DNA from: Phycisphaerae bacterium | Lineage (GTDB): Bacteria > Planctomycetota > Phycisphaerae > UBA1845 | Assembly: GCA_024102815.1 (NCBI GenBank) | Contig: JAGFJJ010000069.1 | Span: 202,950 to 266,949, forward strand | DNA length: 64,000 nucleotides | Reading direction: 5' to 3' | In this document: in pieces, positions 53,567 to 62,511 of the stretch | How positions within the stretch are numbered: position 1 is the stretch's first letter | Layout of the letters: each line of letters starts with the position of its first letter | The notes under the pieces: generated by a model | Database searches by the model: none | Seen by the model: only the letters and a program-made list of their open reading frames with translations | Told to the model about the DNA's origin: nothing | Program-made: the position numbers and the translations under genes

Positions 53567-54064
53567 ATGCTCCGGAACAATCATTACGAAGCCGCCTTCG
53601 AGGACTTCATCCGCTCGCGGGGCTGGCCCTATGTTCCCGTAGACGAACAGCGCCGGGCGATTTTCGGCGGCGCGCGCATCAAATCCTTCGATTTCATCGT
53701 CTACCGTCCGGGGGAATCGGCGTGGATCGTGGATTCGAAGGGGCGCAAGATGGAGACGGAACCCGGCCGGCGCTCATCGCATCGCCAGAACTGGGTCACG
53801 CGGGAAGACCTCGAAGACCTCCGTCGCTGGCACGGCGTATTCGGTGAGCGATTCGAGCCGGTTCTCGTCTTTGTTTACTGGTATCCGGAATGGTCCGACA
53901 TCGGGCGCGACGAGCACGTCCACCTGTTTCGCAACCGATGGTATCACTTCGGTTACATATCCGCTTCCCAGTACGACCGTTACGCCCGACAGCGCTCGAA
54001 ATCTTGGGATACCGTATTCTTGCCCGCCGATGCCTTCCGCACGCTTTTTCGACCCTTGAATTAG
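53567..54064 (+). CDS. HYE-motif putative nuclease
   Basis: The 165-residue protein begins NNHYEAAFEDFIRSRGWPYV, the motif of a planctomycete family of proteins starting HYExAFE. Then come IKSFDFIVYRPGESAWIVDSKGRKM, in which Asp, then Asp-x-Lys, fit a PD-(D/E)xK nuclease core, and RQNWVTREDLEDLRRWHGVF. I infer a DNA- or RNA-cutting fold, but activity is unproven. GGGGAAG lies 6 bases before the ATG. It sits next to YkgJ, and both are followed by exported small proteins after a new promoter. Confidence 0.72.
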   Translation: MLRNNHYEAAFEDFIRSRGWPYVPVDEQRRAIFGGARIKSFDFIVYRPGESAWIVDSKGRKMETEPGRRSSHRQNWVTREDLEDLRRWHGVFGERFEPVLVFVYWYPEWSDIGRDEHVHLFRNRWYHFGYISASQYDRYARQRSKSWDTVFLPADAFRTLFRPLN

Positions 54065-54083
54065 AGCATCGAGGATAGGGCGT

Positions 54084-54111
54084 TTTACCGGATCCCCGGC
54101 GGGCCTATAAT
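54084..54111 (+). promoter_or_regulatory. Promoter of the small exported-protein cluster
   Basis: TTTACC (54084-54089), 16 bases, TATAAT (54106-54111). The gene starts at 54138 after AGGGAGG. Confidence 0.6.
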
Positions 54112-54137
54112 GTACCGGTCAAGGGAGGTTCAAGCGC

Positions 54138-54332
54138 ATGACCTTACGACGCGTGCTGACGATGGTTGCGATTCCTGTGCTGCATTTGTCGGCGGCGGCG
54201 GCCATGGCTCAGACGCCGGCCAGGCTGCCGGACGAAGAGGGCGTGGTGGTGACCTGGGCAATCGCCGCAGGCATCGTGGTGATCGTCTGTCTTGCTTCCT
54301 TCCTGAATCCCAAGCGGTCCCACCTGTCCTGA
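54138..54332 (+). CDS. Small membrane protein with signal peptide
   Basis: The 64-residue protein has a signal peptide (LTMVAIPVLHLSAAAAMA), a short acidic stretch (LPDEEG) and a membrane helix (WAIAAGIVVIVCLASFL) followed by NPKRSHLS. It would be a peptide held in the inner membrane with a cytoplasmic end. No family is recognised. The strong ribosome site AGGGAGG and a good promoter upstream suggest real expression. First in a row of three small exported-protein genes. Confidence 0.65.
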   Translation: MTLRRVLTMVAIPVLHLSAAAAMAQTPARLPDEEGVVVTWAIAAGIVVIVCLASFLNPKRSHLS

Positions 54333-54432
54333 GGCCGGCACTCGGCTCATGCAAGACGCACGCCGTGCTGCACCGTCTCACTCCTCAATAACCGTGGTTC
54401 AGGCTGAATTCCAATCGCACCGGAGAACAGAG

Positions 54433-54723
54433 ATGCTTACTCGACGCTCGTGGATCGTTCTGCTGGCCGGAATCAACCTATTTCTACTAGGGGTCCTGCT
54501 CGCCGGCAGCTACTCGCCGACGACGGCCTTCGGGCAGACCAAGGCACGTCCCGGCGACTTCGCCATGGTTACTGCGAAGGCACAGGGCTGGTCCTATGAC
54601 GTGGTCTACGTCGTGGACAAGGCCAACCGCCGCCTGCACGCGTATTACCCGACGAATCCGCAGCTCAACAACTATGCCTATGGCGGATCGCGCGACCTCG
54701 CACAGGATTTCGGGCGGAAGTAG
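54433..54723 (+). CDS. Small exported protein, paralogue A
   Basis: The 96-residue protein has one membrane/signal helix (WIVLLAGINLFLLGVLLAG), then a short periplasmic part with GDFAMVTAKAQGWSYDVVYVVDKANRRLHAYYPTN-like order and DLAQDF at the end. It shares the pattern GDF/Y-...-DVVY-V/I-...-D-...-Y-...-NP/TNP-...-G-...-DLA with the next gene. GGAG lies ahead of ATG 54433. Unrecognised; probably a periplasmic component made with its neighbours. Confidence 0.7.
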   Translation: MLTRRSWIVLLAGINLFLLGVLLAGSYSPTTAFGQTKARPGDFAMVTAKAQGWSYDVVYVVDKANRRLHAYYPTNPQLNNYAYGGSRDLAQDFGRK

Positions 54724-54821
54724 CTGCCCGCTCCACAGGCCCGCGAGGCCTCTTACGAGCATCCCGGAAACGTCGATTGCAATACGGAACCCCTAATCAA
54801 CTCCAACCTGGAGCGACTACG

Positions 54822-55148
54822 ATGGATTCGAGAGATTTCACGATCGGCATCCTGGCAACGACGGCGACGATCCTTCTCGTCGGCGTCCTACTCATTTCTA
54901 CACGACCTGCCCCGGTCCTCGCGGCCGGCATGACCCAGACACTCGGCGACTACGTGATCACCGTGGGCGTCGGCCTCCAGAACGACCAGGACGTCGTGTA
55001 CATTCTGGATGCCCAGGAGCAGAAAGTAGCCGGGTACCAGTTCAACCCGGGTCGCAAAGAAATCGAATTGCGCGCCGGAATCGATCTGGCCCCGGCCCTG
55101 GAAAGTCAGAACAAGGCGCCACAGCCGGGTCGACGCGGCAGGCCCTAG
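54822..55148 (+). CDS. Small exported protein, paralogue B
   Basis: The 108-residue protein has a signal/anchor helix (IGILATTATILLVGVLL), then the shared core: GDYVITVGVGLQNDQDVVYILDAQEQKVAGYQFNP and GIDLAPALE. The tail is basic, Pro/Arg-rich (PQPGRRGRP). The core aligns with paralogue A. GGAG lies 8 bases before ATG 54822. Likely a periplasmic, planctomycete-specific protein; function unknown. The tRNA-His gene follows after 236 bases. Confidence 0.7.
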   Translation: MDSRDFTIGILATTATILLVGVLLISTRPAPVLAAGMTQTLGDYVITVGVGLQNDQDVVYILDAQEQKVAGYQFNPGRKEIELRAGIDLAPALESQNKAPQPGRRGRP

Positions 55149-55384
55149 GCGGATGCTGGTTGGGACCGGGTGTGAGCAAGTGCAATATTCAACGTCCGAT
55201 AATGTATGTTCTGTTGCATTCGAGCAAATCCGAAAGCAGGGCGTTTCCTCCCGCCCTGAGATGGACGGCGAGGAATTGCAGCGTAGCCCCCGTCGCCGCT
55301 CGTTGCCAGTCCGCGGCCGTAGATGGCCTCGGGCCACTGCGGCGTGTTGCCTTCGGGCGGCGTCGCGTTAATCTACAGTTGGCC

Positions 55385-55458
55385 GCCGACGTAGCTCAGT
55401 TGGTTAGAGCGCCTGCCTGTGGAGCAGGATGTCGCTGGTTCGAGTCCAGCCGTCGGTA
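55385..55458 (+). tRNA. tRNA-His (GTG)
   Basis: Cloverleaf: acceptor GCCGACG/CGTCGGT (55385-55391, 55451-55457), D arm GCTC-GAGC, anticodon stem CCTGC/GCAGG with loop CTGTGGA (anticodon GTG at 55419-55421), T arm GCTGG-TTCGAGT-CCAGC, discriminator A at 55458. CCA is not encoded. The base before the acceptor is C, so the usual G-1 is not encoded and the discriminator is A, not C. A candidate promoter is TTGCCT-16-TAATCT (55347-55374). Confidence 0.92.
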
Positions 55459-55523
55459 ATTTCCGTAAATGACTTCATGGCGGTGAGTTACGACCGATTC
55501 GTAACCTTGGACGACAGCGCCAG

Positions 55524-55745
55524 ATGTTCCTGTTCATGCTTGAGGACGATGCCGACCGGATCAAACAGTTCGAATCGGCAGTATTACAACTACACGCGTC
55601 GATTGATTTCCGACATTGGCGCACTGCGTTGGGGTTCATATCGGGCGTGGTTTCAACGCAGCGTGAGCCACAGCTGATCTGTTTGGACCACGATTGGATT
55701 TTCTCGTCGTGGCTTCCATTGGTGAAGCGACTACTCGCCCTCTGA
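55524..55745 (+). pseudogene. Internally deleted cyclic-phosphate-processing receiver-domain gene
   Basis: The 73-residue frame starts MFLFMLEDDADRIKQFE and has FRHWRTAL and PQLICLDHD, the first half of the cyclic-phosphate-processing receiver family. It then jumps directly to DWIFSSWLPLVKRLLAL, which looks like the family's C terminus. About 40-50 residues in between appear to be missing. The short identical CGAT/GATTGG around the join (LDHD followed by DDWI-like sequence) fits a deletion by slippage. No ribosome site is clear. A shortened functional form cannot be excluded. Confidence 0.55.
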
Positions 55746-55787
55746 CTTGGTGGAAGGAAGTCAGCTTGGCGAGGGTTCCCGCTTCGT

Positions 55788-56801
55788 TCAGTGCAAGTCT
55801 CCGCCGCACGTTTGCCATAATTCATCCAAAGTCGGCTCCGCTCCACATTCCGGGCAGCGGGTTGAGGTAAGCCCGATGAGCGGGTAGCCGCATTCGATGC
55901 AACGGGGGCAATCCACGTCAGGTCCCCCACCGGGTGCATATCCGACTCCGTGGAACCACAGCCGGGGCGTGAGCCCCATCCAGACTCCCCAACCGATGAT
56001 CGGGCCCACGTAAAGGGTTTGCTGCAGCAGCGTCGCCGAATTCGGAACCAACATCAACAAGGCGGCCGGGATGTCGATCAGAAGAACGGCGCAAAGTACT
56101 GCCCGCGCAATCATCGGCTTGGGTGCGGGCAGGAGGCGCTTCCAAATCACCGCCCATATGACGATGGCTGGAATGCTTCCGGCCAGGTAAGAGACTCCCA
56201 TATCGTAGGGGTCGTTGAGTGATATGACGAGCGAATCAATTGCCACACTCACAATCCAGAACAGGCCAAATACGACCGGAATATAGCCCATCGAAAGGAT
56301 GATCCGTATGCCAAGCGGCGATATACTTTTCGTGATTGGAGATTCAGAAGTCTTGGTCGTTTCGCTCTGCATTCGGGTTTTCTCCATCCCCCACCATACC
56401 CACACAAGCAGCCAGCTCCAGAAGCCCAGACCGAGATGAAATTGTCCCGTACGGAGAAGCTCCGGGCGGAAGTCAAAACAACCGCTGGATTGAAAGCTCC
56501 ACCATCCTTGGGCGATGGCTACCTGCACGAAGGGAATCATCCCGATCATGCCGGTGAGGAGCGACTTCCCCAGCGTCCACAGGACCATTCGACGCCAGAT
56601 GATTATTACCGCGGCCTCAGTCAGGGTGGCCAGGAGAAGGTGCCAGCAGCGCAACTCGTCCCAGGCGGCTGGAGGAGGTCGCATTTCCCATAGGCATATG
56701 GTCAGGAGTGAGGAAGTCGCCGGAATTATGGGAATCAGGGCAAGCGAATAGAGCAGACGCCGGCTGATATCACTGAATTGCTGTTGATGACTTGACGCCA
56801 T
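55788..56801 (-). CDS. Multi-span membrane protein with C-terminal zinc ribbon
   Basis: The 337-residue protein has about eight hydrophobic helices, then DCPRCIECGYPLIGLTSTRCPECGAEPTLDELW at the end. The Cys-x2-Cys...Cys-x2-Cys ribbon of this form (CxxCGYxLxGL-RCPECG) is frequent in planctomycete membrane proteins. The zinc-ribbon role is unknown. ATG at 56801 was taken; a start 21 codons earlier is open. It reads the same way as recJ, 59 bases after its stop. Confidence 0.75.
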   Translation of the reverse strand: MASSHQQQFSDISRRLLYSLALIPIIPATSSLLTICLWEMRPPPAAWDELRCWHLLLATLTEAAVIIIWRRMVLWTLGKSLLTGMIGMIPFVQVAIAQGWWSFQSSGCFDFRPELLRTGQFHLGLGFWSWLLVWVWWGMEKTRMQSETTKTSESPITKSISPLGIRIILSMGYIPVVFGLFWIVSVAIDSLVISLNDPYDMGVSYLAGSIPAIVIWAVIWKRLLPAPKPMIARAVLCAVLLIDIPAALLMLVPNSATLLQQTLYVGPIIGWGVWMGLTPRLWFHGVGYAPGGGPDVDCPRCIECGYPLIGLTSTRCPECGAEPTLDELWQTCGGDLH

Positions 56802-56860
56802 CGAATTACACAGTCGGCAGAGCGTCGCGCAGGGGCGCGAAGTATGTGAATAGGCGGCGT

Positions 56861-58594
56861 TCAAGTCTCGTTCGGAAACCTCAGGTCCAACACCTGCATT
56901 TCCACGGTGCGCCGTCCGTTGAATTCGTTGACCGTCGGCTCAAACGCCGCTCGGCATCGGCGATGATGCTTGAGATCCTCGAGGTGTGCCCCGAGTCCGA
57001 AGCCGATCGCGCGAACGCGTGTTTTGCCGTCCACAAATGAAGCCTGCAAATGGTCCGACTGCCGGCCAACGCAGCGCGGCTCGTCGGCAAGTTCAATCCA
57101 ACCCGTGGCCAGCCGAGGGCGGGGATTGCCCAGCCCGAAGGGGCCCAGGTTAAGAATATGCTCCGTGGTGGCCATGGTGAGCTCGCCCAGCGACACCTCA
57201 GCATCCAGTTTCAGCCTCGGGCGCAGATCGGCGCCGCTCAGACGATTGTTGGCCACTTCGACGAAGGCCTCCGTGAATGCGGGCACGCGGTCGGTGGAAA
57301 TGCGCAGCCCCGCGGCCATGGCATGTCCGCCGAAAGAGACAAGGTGCTCCTCGCATCGGGCCAGTGCTGCGGAAAGGTCGAAAGGTTGAATGCTCCGCGC
57401 GGAGCCCTGACCTTCGCCATTGGAAAGGGCGATGAGGACGGCCGGGCGGTGATAGCGGCCAACAAGGCGGGCAGCAACAATGCCAATGACGCCGGGGTGC
57501 CACCCTTCCCCCGCCAGCACGAGCGCCCGCCGCCCGTCACCCGCAAGGCCGTCGCGCTCGACGATCTCCGTCGCCTGCCGGGTAATCTTTCGTTCGGTGG
57601 ACTGCCGGGAGCGGTTGTGCTCTTCGAGATAAAGGGCGATTTCCTGGGCGCGGGCCTGGTCAGCCCGGGTCATTAACTCGACGGCAAGGCGTGCGTGGCC
57701 CATCCGGCCGGCAGCGTTGATGCGCGGGGCCAGTTTGAACCCAACGTCGTAGTCGCTGATCTTGCCGCCGGACAAACCGGCCGCTTCGATCAGAGCGCGA
57801 ACACCGGGCAGGATGGAATGCGGAAGCAGACGCAGGCCGTGGCGTGCGATTATGCGGTTTTCGCCCACCAACGGGACAACATCAGCAATCGTGCCCAAGG
57901 CCGCAAGCGAGAGAAGTTCCATGAGCAGGTCGCGAAGATCCGGTCGGACTCTCTCGTTGCCACTTGCATCCTGCGCGATTGCCCAGGCAAGCTTGAAGGC
58001 GACTCCCGCACCGCAAAGGTGGGGATTGGGGTACGCCCCCCCCACCGTCGGATGGACAATGGCCTCGACCTGGGGCAATTGCGCGTGAGGCGTGTGATGG
58101 TCCGTAATGATCAGCGGGACGCCGGCCGCCCTGGTCACATCGGCGACGTCGACGGCGGTGATGCCGCAGTCCACGGAGATGATCAGGTCGGCCCCGTCCT
58201 GCCGAATCAACTTCTGCACGGCCTCGACATTCAGGCCGTAGCCTTCCTCGATGCGGTGCGGAACGTAGAACGACACCTTGGCGCCCAGACGGGTCAGCAT
58301 GTGCCATAAGATGCTGACGCCCGTTGTGCCATCCACGTCGTAGTCGCCGTAGAGGACGATCCGTCTTCCGTTACGGACGGCGTCGATGACAAGGGGTACG
58401 GCCTGGGGTATGCCCGGCAGCATGGCCGGGGCATGCAGGTCGCGAAGCTGAGGCGAAAGGAATGAATCGCAGGGCGTTTCTTCGGATAGCCCGCGATTGA
58501 TCAGCAGGCGGGCGACAAGTGGGGGAACACCCCATAACTGCGCAAGGCGGTCGACGGGTTCGTTCGGTGTCGGAACCAGCCATTCCTTGGCCAC
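56861..58594 (-). CDS. recJ: Single-stranded-DNA exonuclease RecJ
   Basis: The 577-residue DHH-family nuclease degrades single strands 5' to 3' in repair and recombination. Motifs are intact: YGDYDVDGTTGV, DLIISVDCGITA, LIITDHHTPHAQLP, HPTVGGAYPNPHLCGAGVAFKLAW, LAALGTIADVVPLVGENR; the DHHA1 part has VLAGEGWHPGVIGIVAARLVGRYHRPAVLI and GGHAMAAGLRI. GTG at 58594 was chosen (GGAG 8 bases upstream); TTG at 58618 is possible. Divergent from the regulator gene at 58815. Confidence 0.94.
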   Translation of the reverse strand: MAKEWLVPTPNEPVDRLAQLWGVPPLVARLLINRGLSEETPCDSFLSPQLRDLHAPAMLPGIPQAVPLVIDAVRNGRRIVLYGDYDVDGTTGVSILWHMLTRLGAKVSFYVPHRIEEGYGLNVEAVQKLIRQDGADLIISVDCGITAVDVADVTRAAGVPLIITDHHTPHAQLPQVEAIVHPTVGGAYPNPHLCGAGVAFKLAWAIAQDASGNERVRPDLRDLLMELLSLAALGTIADVVPLVGENRIIARHGLRLLPHSILPGVRALIEAAGLSGGKISDYDVGFKLAPRINAAGRMGHARLAVELMTRADQARAQEIALYLEEHNRSRQSTERKITRQATEIVERDGLAGDGRRALVLAGEGWHPGVIGIVAARLVGRYHRPAVLIALSNGEGQGSARSIQPFDLSAALARCEEHLVSFGGHAMAAGLRISTDRVPAFTEAFVEVANNRLSGADLRPRLKLDAEVSLGELTMATTEHILNLGPFGLGNPRPRLATGWIELADEPRCVGRQSDHLQASFVDGKTRVRAIGFGLGAHLEDLKHHRRCRAAFEPTVNEFNGRRTVEMQVLDLRFPNET

Positions 58595-58740
58595 GCCAGC
58601 GCTCCGTTCGGACTGCAATTGCCCTCATAAACGGCAGGCGCGCGAGTCTATCGCCGCGCAGCGCGGCCGTAAAGCCGCGTCACCGAATTGAAACTCCAGT
58701 TCACGCGACAATAACGCACAAAGGGAATGCCCCAACCGAC

Positions 58741-58769
58741 TTGAACACACAATCCCGGCTGCCTATATT
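58741..58769 (+). promoter_or_regulatory. Promoter of the receiver-only regulator
   Basis: TTGAAC (58741-58746), 17 bases, TATATT (58764-58769). The gene begins 45 bases downstream. Confidence 0.7.
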
Positions 58770-58814
58770 CTCACGCAGCGGCTCAATCATTTGAATTGTT
58801 CGGGGTCTAACGTC

Positions 58815-59216
58815 GTGACTGCAACCTTAGCTGGAAAAACCGTCCTCGTGGTCGATGATGACCGCGATTTGGTCAGTGCCTTGTGCGCCATGCTGGAGGA
58901 AACCGGCGCCACGGTTGAAACCGCCGGCGACGGCAATGCGGCGCTTGAGGCGGCATCGCAGCACGATCCGGACCTTGTTCTGCTCGACGCGATGCTGCCC
59001 AAGCGTAGCGGATTTCTCGTGCTCGAGAAGCTGAAGAGCAATGGGAAGAAGCGCGGCCAGCGCCCCTTCGTCATCATGATCACGGGTAACGAGGGCAAGC
59101 GCCACCAGGCGTTCGCCCAGAGCCTTGGGGTGGATGACTACCTCAACAAGCCGTTCCGCATGGACCGGCTCATGCAATGCATCGACCGCCTCTTTGCCGC
59201 CGAGACACCGTCGTAA
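58815..59216 (+). CDS. Receiver-only response regulator
   Basis: The 133-residue protein is a single CheY-like receiver: acidic residues DDD (14-16), phosphorylated Asp58 in LVLLDAMLPKRSGF, Thr in MITGNEGK and Lys in LNKPFRMDRL. There is no output domain. A GTG start follows GGGG; TTG at 58791 is also in frame. It is followed 176 bases later by the TPR protease. It probably relays phosphate or binds a partner protein. No kinase is adjacent except the Ser/Thr kinase at 62512. Confidence 0.9.
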   Translation: MTATLAGKTVLVVDDDRDLVSALCAMLEETGATVETAGDGNAALEAASQHDPDLVLLDAMLPKRSGFLVLEKLKSNGKKRGQRPFVIMITGNEGKRHQAFAQSLGVDDYLNKPFRMDRLMQCIDRLFAAETPS

Positions 59217-59391
59217 TCTCCGCATGATGCGGCACAGCACGTCGAGCCCATGGCGCCTTGAAACGTTGCGCGCCCCCCGCCGCACGATCGCCGCTACAAT
59301 AGGATACCGAGGGCGAGTGCTTGCAGTTCCAGCGGCCCATTGTCCCATGCGCCCGGAGCACAGGCCGCCGGATAAGGCAGGGATGTTCAGC

Positions 59392-62283
59392 ATGAATCGA
59401 CCGGCGAATCCCGTTTCTCTCGCGGCGGCCTGCACGATTCCGTGGGTTCTTTCCTTCGCCGTGTTCGGTTTCGGAGCTGCGACGGCGCAGGAGACAGCGG
59501 AAGAGTCCGTCCCCCCTACCGCCGAGCTTTCTCCCGATGAACTCTACATCAAAGGGGAATACGGGGCTGCGATCGACGCCTATCGCACCCGACTCGGGGA
59601 TGAGCCCGGCGACGTCGCCTCGGCCGTCGGACTGGCGCGTTGCCTGATGCAGACCGGCAACTATGAAGGCGCCTCGTCCGCCTTGGGACAAGTAAGCGGT
59701 GTCGACTCGGCCGACTGGCAGACAACGTCGGCTGAACTTCAGATGGTGCTTGGTCGATACGATGCGGCGTTCAGGCATGCCGAGCGGGCCGTCGAGATTG
59801 CTCCCGAGCGTCCCGAATCGCGGCTGCTCATCGGCCAATGGCATGAGTTGTTCGGCGACTTCCAAAAGGCCATCGAGGCGTACCGCTGGTTTGATCGGCA
59901 GATCGTGGAGCGGGCGGAGCTTCCCCGCGATCCGACGTGGCTCACGGCCACCGCCCAGGGATTCCTGCGGTACAGTATGCTTACGCGAACGAATGTCGCC
60001 GATCGCACCCGCCACGTGCTCCGCGAGATGCTCCAACCGGTGTATTCGACTCTGGATCGGACCTATTGGCCCGCGCGACTTGCAGCGGCCGACTTGCTCC
60101 GGGAACGATATAACAATGACGAGATCGACGGGAGCGTCTCCGATTACCTCGCAGCACTGCGGATCAACGAGCACCTGCCGCAGGCGTATGTCGGCCTTGC
60201 CCGCGTTGCCCTCGACGCGTGGAACTTTGAAGACGCGGAAAAAAACGCACAGGAAGCTCTGAAAATCAACCCTCGTTTTCCTCCCGCATGGCACGTCCAG
60301 GCCGAACGACTGTTGATCGAACGACGCTATGACGAAGCAATCGCCGCAGCGAACGTGGCATTGGAAGTCAACCCGCGAGACCTGATTGCCCTCTCGCTGA
60401 CGGCCGCCGCTCATGCCTGCCGGTTTGACCAGGATGGCGTCGAAGGGTATCGCGAGCAGATCGAGTCCATCGCCCCGCGCTGTCCAGTATTCCATCAGAT
60501 ACTGGGCACGGCGCTGTCGGGAATCCGTCAGTATGCCGACTCGGAGCGCGAATTCCTGCGGGCTATCGAGCTGAATCCCAACGATGCCAACGCACGCAAC
60601 GAACTCGGGCTGATGTACATGCAATGGGGTCGGGAGGACAAGGCCCGGGATGTCCTTGGCACTGCTTTCCAGATCGACCCGTTCAACCAGCGTACGAAAT
60701 TCACGCTGGACTTGCTGGACGATCTGCGCGCTTTTTCCACCGTCGAGACGGACCACGTCATCGTCCGCTACAGGGGGGATGAAGACGGGGTCGTGGCCGA
60801 AGCCATCGCCCGATACATGGACAAGATCTACCCCGAGGTGACGGATGATTTCGAGACGACGCTCGGTGAAAAGACGATCATCGAAATCTTCCCATCGCTG
60901 CGCGAATTCGCCGTGCGGATTACCGGGCAGCCGTGGATCCACACGATCGGTGCCTGCACGGGGCGCATCATCGCCCTTTCCGCGCCACGCCGCGCGGCCG
61001 GCTTGACCGGTCCCTACCACTTTGCCCGCGTGGTCCGTCACGAATTCACGCACACCGTCACGCTTGCTGCGACACACAATCGTATTCCACACTGGTTTAC
61101 CGAAGGACTGGCCGTGCTCCAGGAGGACGCCCCGCGAAGCTACGACTGGATGCGCATGCTCTCTGAGGCCGTCCGTCGTGACGAGTTGTTCGATCTCGTT
61201 TCCGTAAGCTGGGCGTTCGTGAGGCCCCGCCGCCCTACCGACCGCGCCCAAGCCTACGCCCAAAGCGAATGGATGTGCGAGTACATCATCGACCGTTTTG
61301 GCTACGCGAAAATCTTCGACATGCTCGAGGCATTCCGCAACGGCAAGTCCCAGCCCGAGGTTTTTCGAGTCGTGCTGGGCGTTGAACCGGAGGACTTCTC
61401 AAGGGACTTCGCGGTTTGGGCGCGCCAGCAGGCGGTTGCGTGGGGCTTCGACCTCACCCCGCCCGAAGAGCCCGACACGGTCCGTGCCCTGCTGGCCGAG
61501 AACCCGGACAACCCCGATCTGCAAGCTCGCTTGGCCCAGGCCCTTCTGGACGCAGGAGAGATTGGTGAAGCCCTCAAGGTTGCCGACGAGGCGCTCGAAG
61601 AAAACCCCGGCTCGCCGGCCTGTCTAGCCGTCCTTGCTCGGGCAGTGGAAGCGGCCATGCCCCAGATTGAGTCTCCCACGACAAGAGCAAGCCTGGAGAA
61701 AAAGGCGTCGCCTCGCCTTCAAGAGCTGGTGGAGGTCGATCCGGAGAACTGCACGGCCCGAGGGCTGCTCGGCGACAAGGCCTTGCGCGAGGAACAATGG
61801 TCCGTGGCTCGCGAACATTACGAGCGCTTGCAGCGATCCTGCCCGCGTGATCCACGAAGCTGGCGGGGACTTGCGGCCGCATATCTGCACGGAGGCAATG
61901 ACGATCGGGCCCTGCCGCAACTCCTCGAATTGGCCCGGACTGAGGAGCACCAGGCCGATGTCCCGGCTGAGATCGCCCGAATCCAGCGGCGGCACGATCG
62001 GCTTTCCGAAGCCGTCTTCTGGTACGGGGAGGCCCTCTTCATCGATCCCCTGAATGCGGATTTTCGCCACGAGCTTGTGGAGACGTTGATGCGGGCCGAT
62101 CGCACCGAGGATGCTCTTCGAGAGTTGGAAACCCTGATTCGGCTCCATCCGCAGAATGCGGATTATCTGTCGCAGGCCGCCATTGCAGCGAACAAGATCG
62201 GACAGTCGGATCGCGCTCGGGAATTGGCTCAGCGCGCCGTGGCCATCGATCCGGATACTCCAGCCCGTGCCCTGCTCCGATAA
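59392..62283 (+). CDS. Exported TPR protein with an embedded zinc metalloprotease site
   Basis: The 963-residue protein starts with a signal peptide (ending GAATA-QE). TPR repeats fill residues ~40-440 (for example AYVGLARVALDAWNFEDAEKNAQEALKINPRFPP). A gluzincin domain follows at ~450-680 with RHEFTHTVTL (His550, Glu551, His554) and HWFTEGLAV (Glu571), as in peptidase-MA proteins. More TPRs then run to the end (VFWYGEALFIDPLNADFRHELVETLM). AGGGA lies 8 bases before ATG 59392; ATG at 59383 is possible. Probably a periplasmic protein-processing or assembly factor. It is followed 228 bases later by the kinase gene. Confidence 0.87.
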   Translation: MNRPANPVSLAAACTIPWVLSFAVFGFGAATAQETAEESVPPTAELSPDELYIKGEYGAAIDAYRTRLGDEPGDVASAVGLARCLMQTGNYEGASSALGQVSGVDSADWQTTSAELQMVLGRYDAAFRHAERAVEIAPERPESRLLIGQWHELFGDFQKAIEAYRWFDRQIVERAELPRDPTWLTATAQGFLRYSMLTRTNVADRTRHVLREMLQPVYSTLDRTYWPARLAAADLLRERYNNDEIDGSVSDYLAALRINEHLPQAYVGLARVALDAWNFEDAEKNAQEALKINPRFPPAWHVQAERLLIERRYDEAIAAANVALEVNPRDLIALSLTAAAHACRFDQDGVEGYREQIESIAPRCPVFHQILGTALSGIRQYADSEREFLRAIELNPNDANARNELGLMYMQWGREDKARDVLGTAFQIDPFNQRTKFTLDLLDDLRAFSTVETDHVIVRYRGDEDGVVAEAIARYMDKIYPEVTDDFETTLGEKTIIEIFPSLREFAVRITGQPWIHTIGACTGRIIALSAPRRAAGLTGPYHFARVVRHEFTHTVTLAATHNRIPHWFTEGLAVLQEDAPRSYDWMRMLSEAVRRDELFDLVSVSWAFVRPRRPTDRAQAYAQSEWMCEYIIDRFGYAKIFDMLEAFRNGKSQPEVFRVVLGVEPEDFSRDFAVWARQQAVAWGFDLTPPEEPDTVRALLAENPDNPDLQARLAQALLDAGEIGEALKVADEALEENPGSPACLAVLARAVEAAMPQIESPTTRASLEKKASPRLQELVEVDPENCTARGLLGDKALREEQWSVAREHYERLQRSCPRDPRSWRGLAAAYLHGGNDDRALPQLLELARTEEHQADVPAEIARIQRRHDRLSEAVFWYGEALFIDPLNADFRHELVETLMRADRTEDALRELETLIRLHPQNADYLSQAAIAANKIGQSDRARELAQRAVAIDPDTPARALLR

Positions 62284-62511
62284 CCTTCGCGTTACCGCCT
62301 GCGAATTCGATCAAGCGGCGGAGAGACGGCGAGGGTGCCGGCCGCCGCTTCAAGCACATGCGGCGGAATCGTCCGAGAATGCACCACGATTGTTCTCGCC
62401 GGGGCCGGTTGGACGAGACAAGGCGTTTCGCTATGCTCCGCAGCCGATCGATCAACAGCCGGATTGACCGGGGTCGGTGCCCCTCCGGCCGGTAATCGAG
62501 TATGATCGGCC

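Noticed and set aside
55459-55523. Possible coding continuation upstream of the deleted receiver gene
   Set aside because: The frame has no family residues and lies just behind the tRNA; the motif begins at the ATG 55524.
59170-61263. Long minus-strand frame of 697 codons opposite the TPR protease
   Set aside because: The plus strand has a signal peptide, TPRs and a zinc site; the opposite frame is GC-driven and motif-free.
62464-62506. TTGACC and TATGAT upstream of the kinase gene
   Set aside because: They are 31 bases apart, too far for a sigma-70 promoter.
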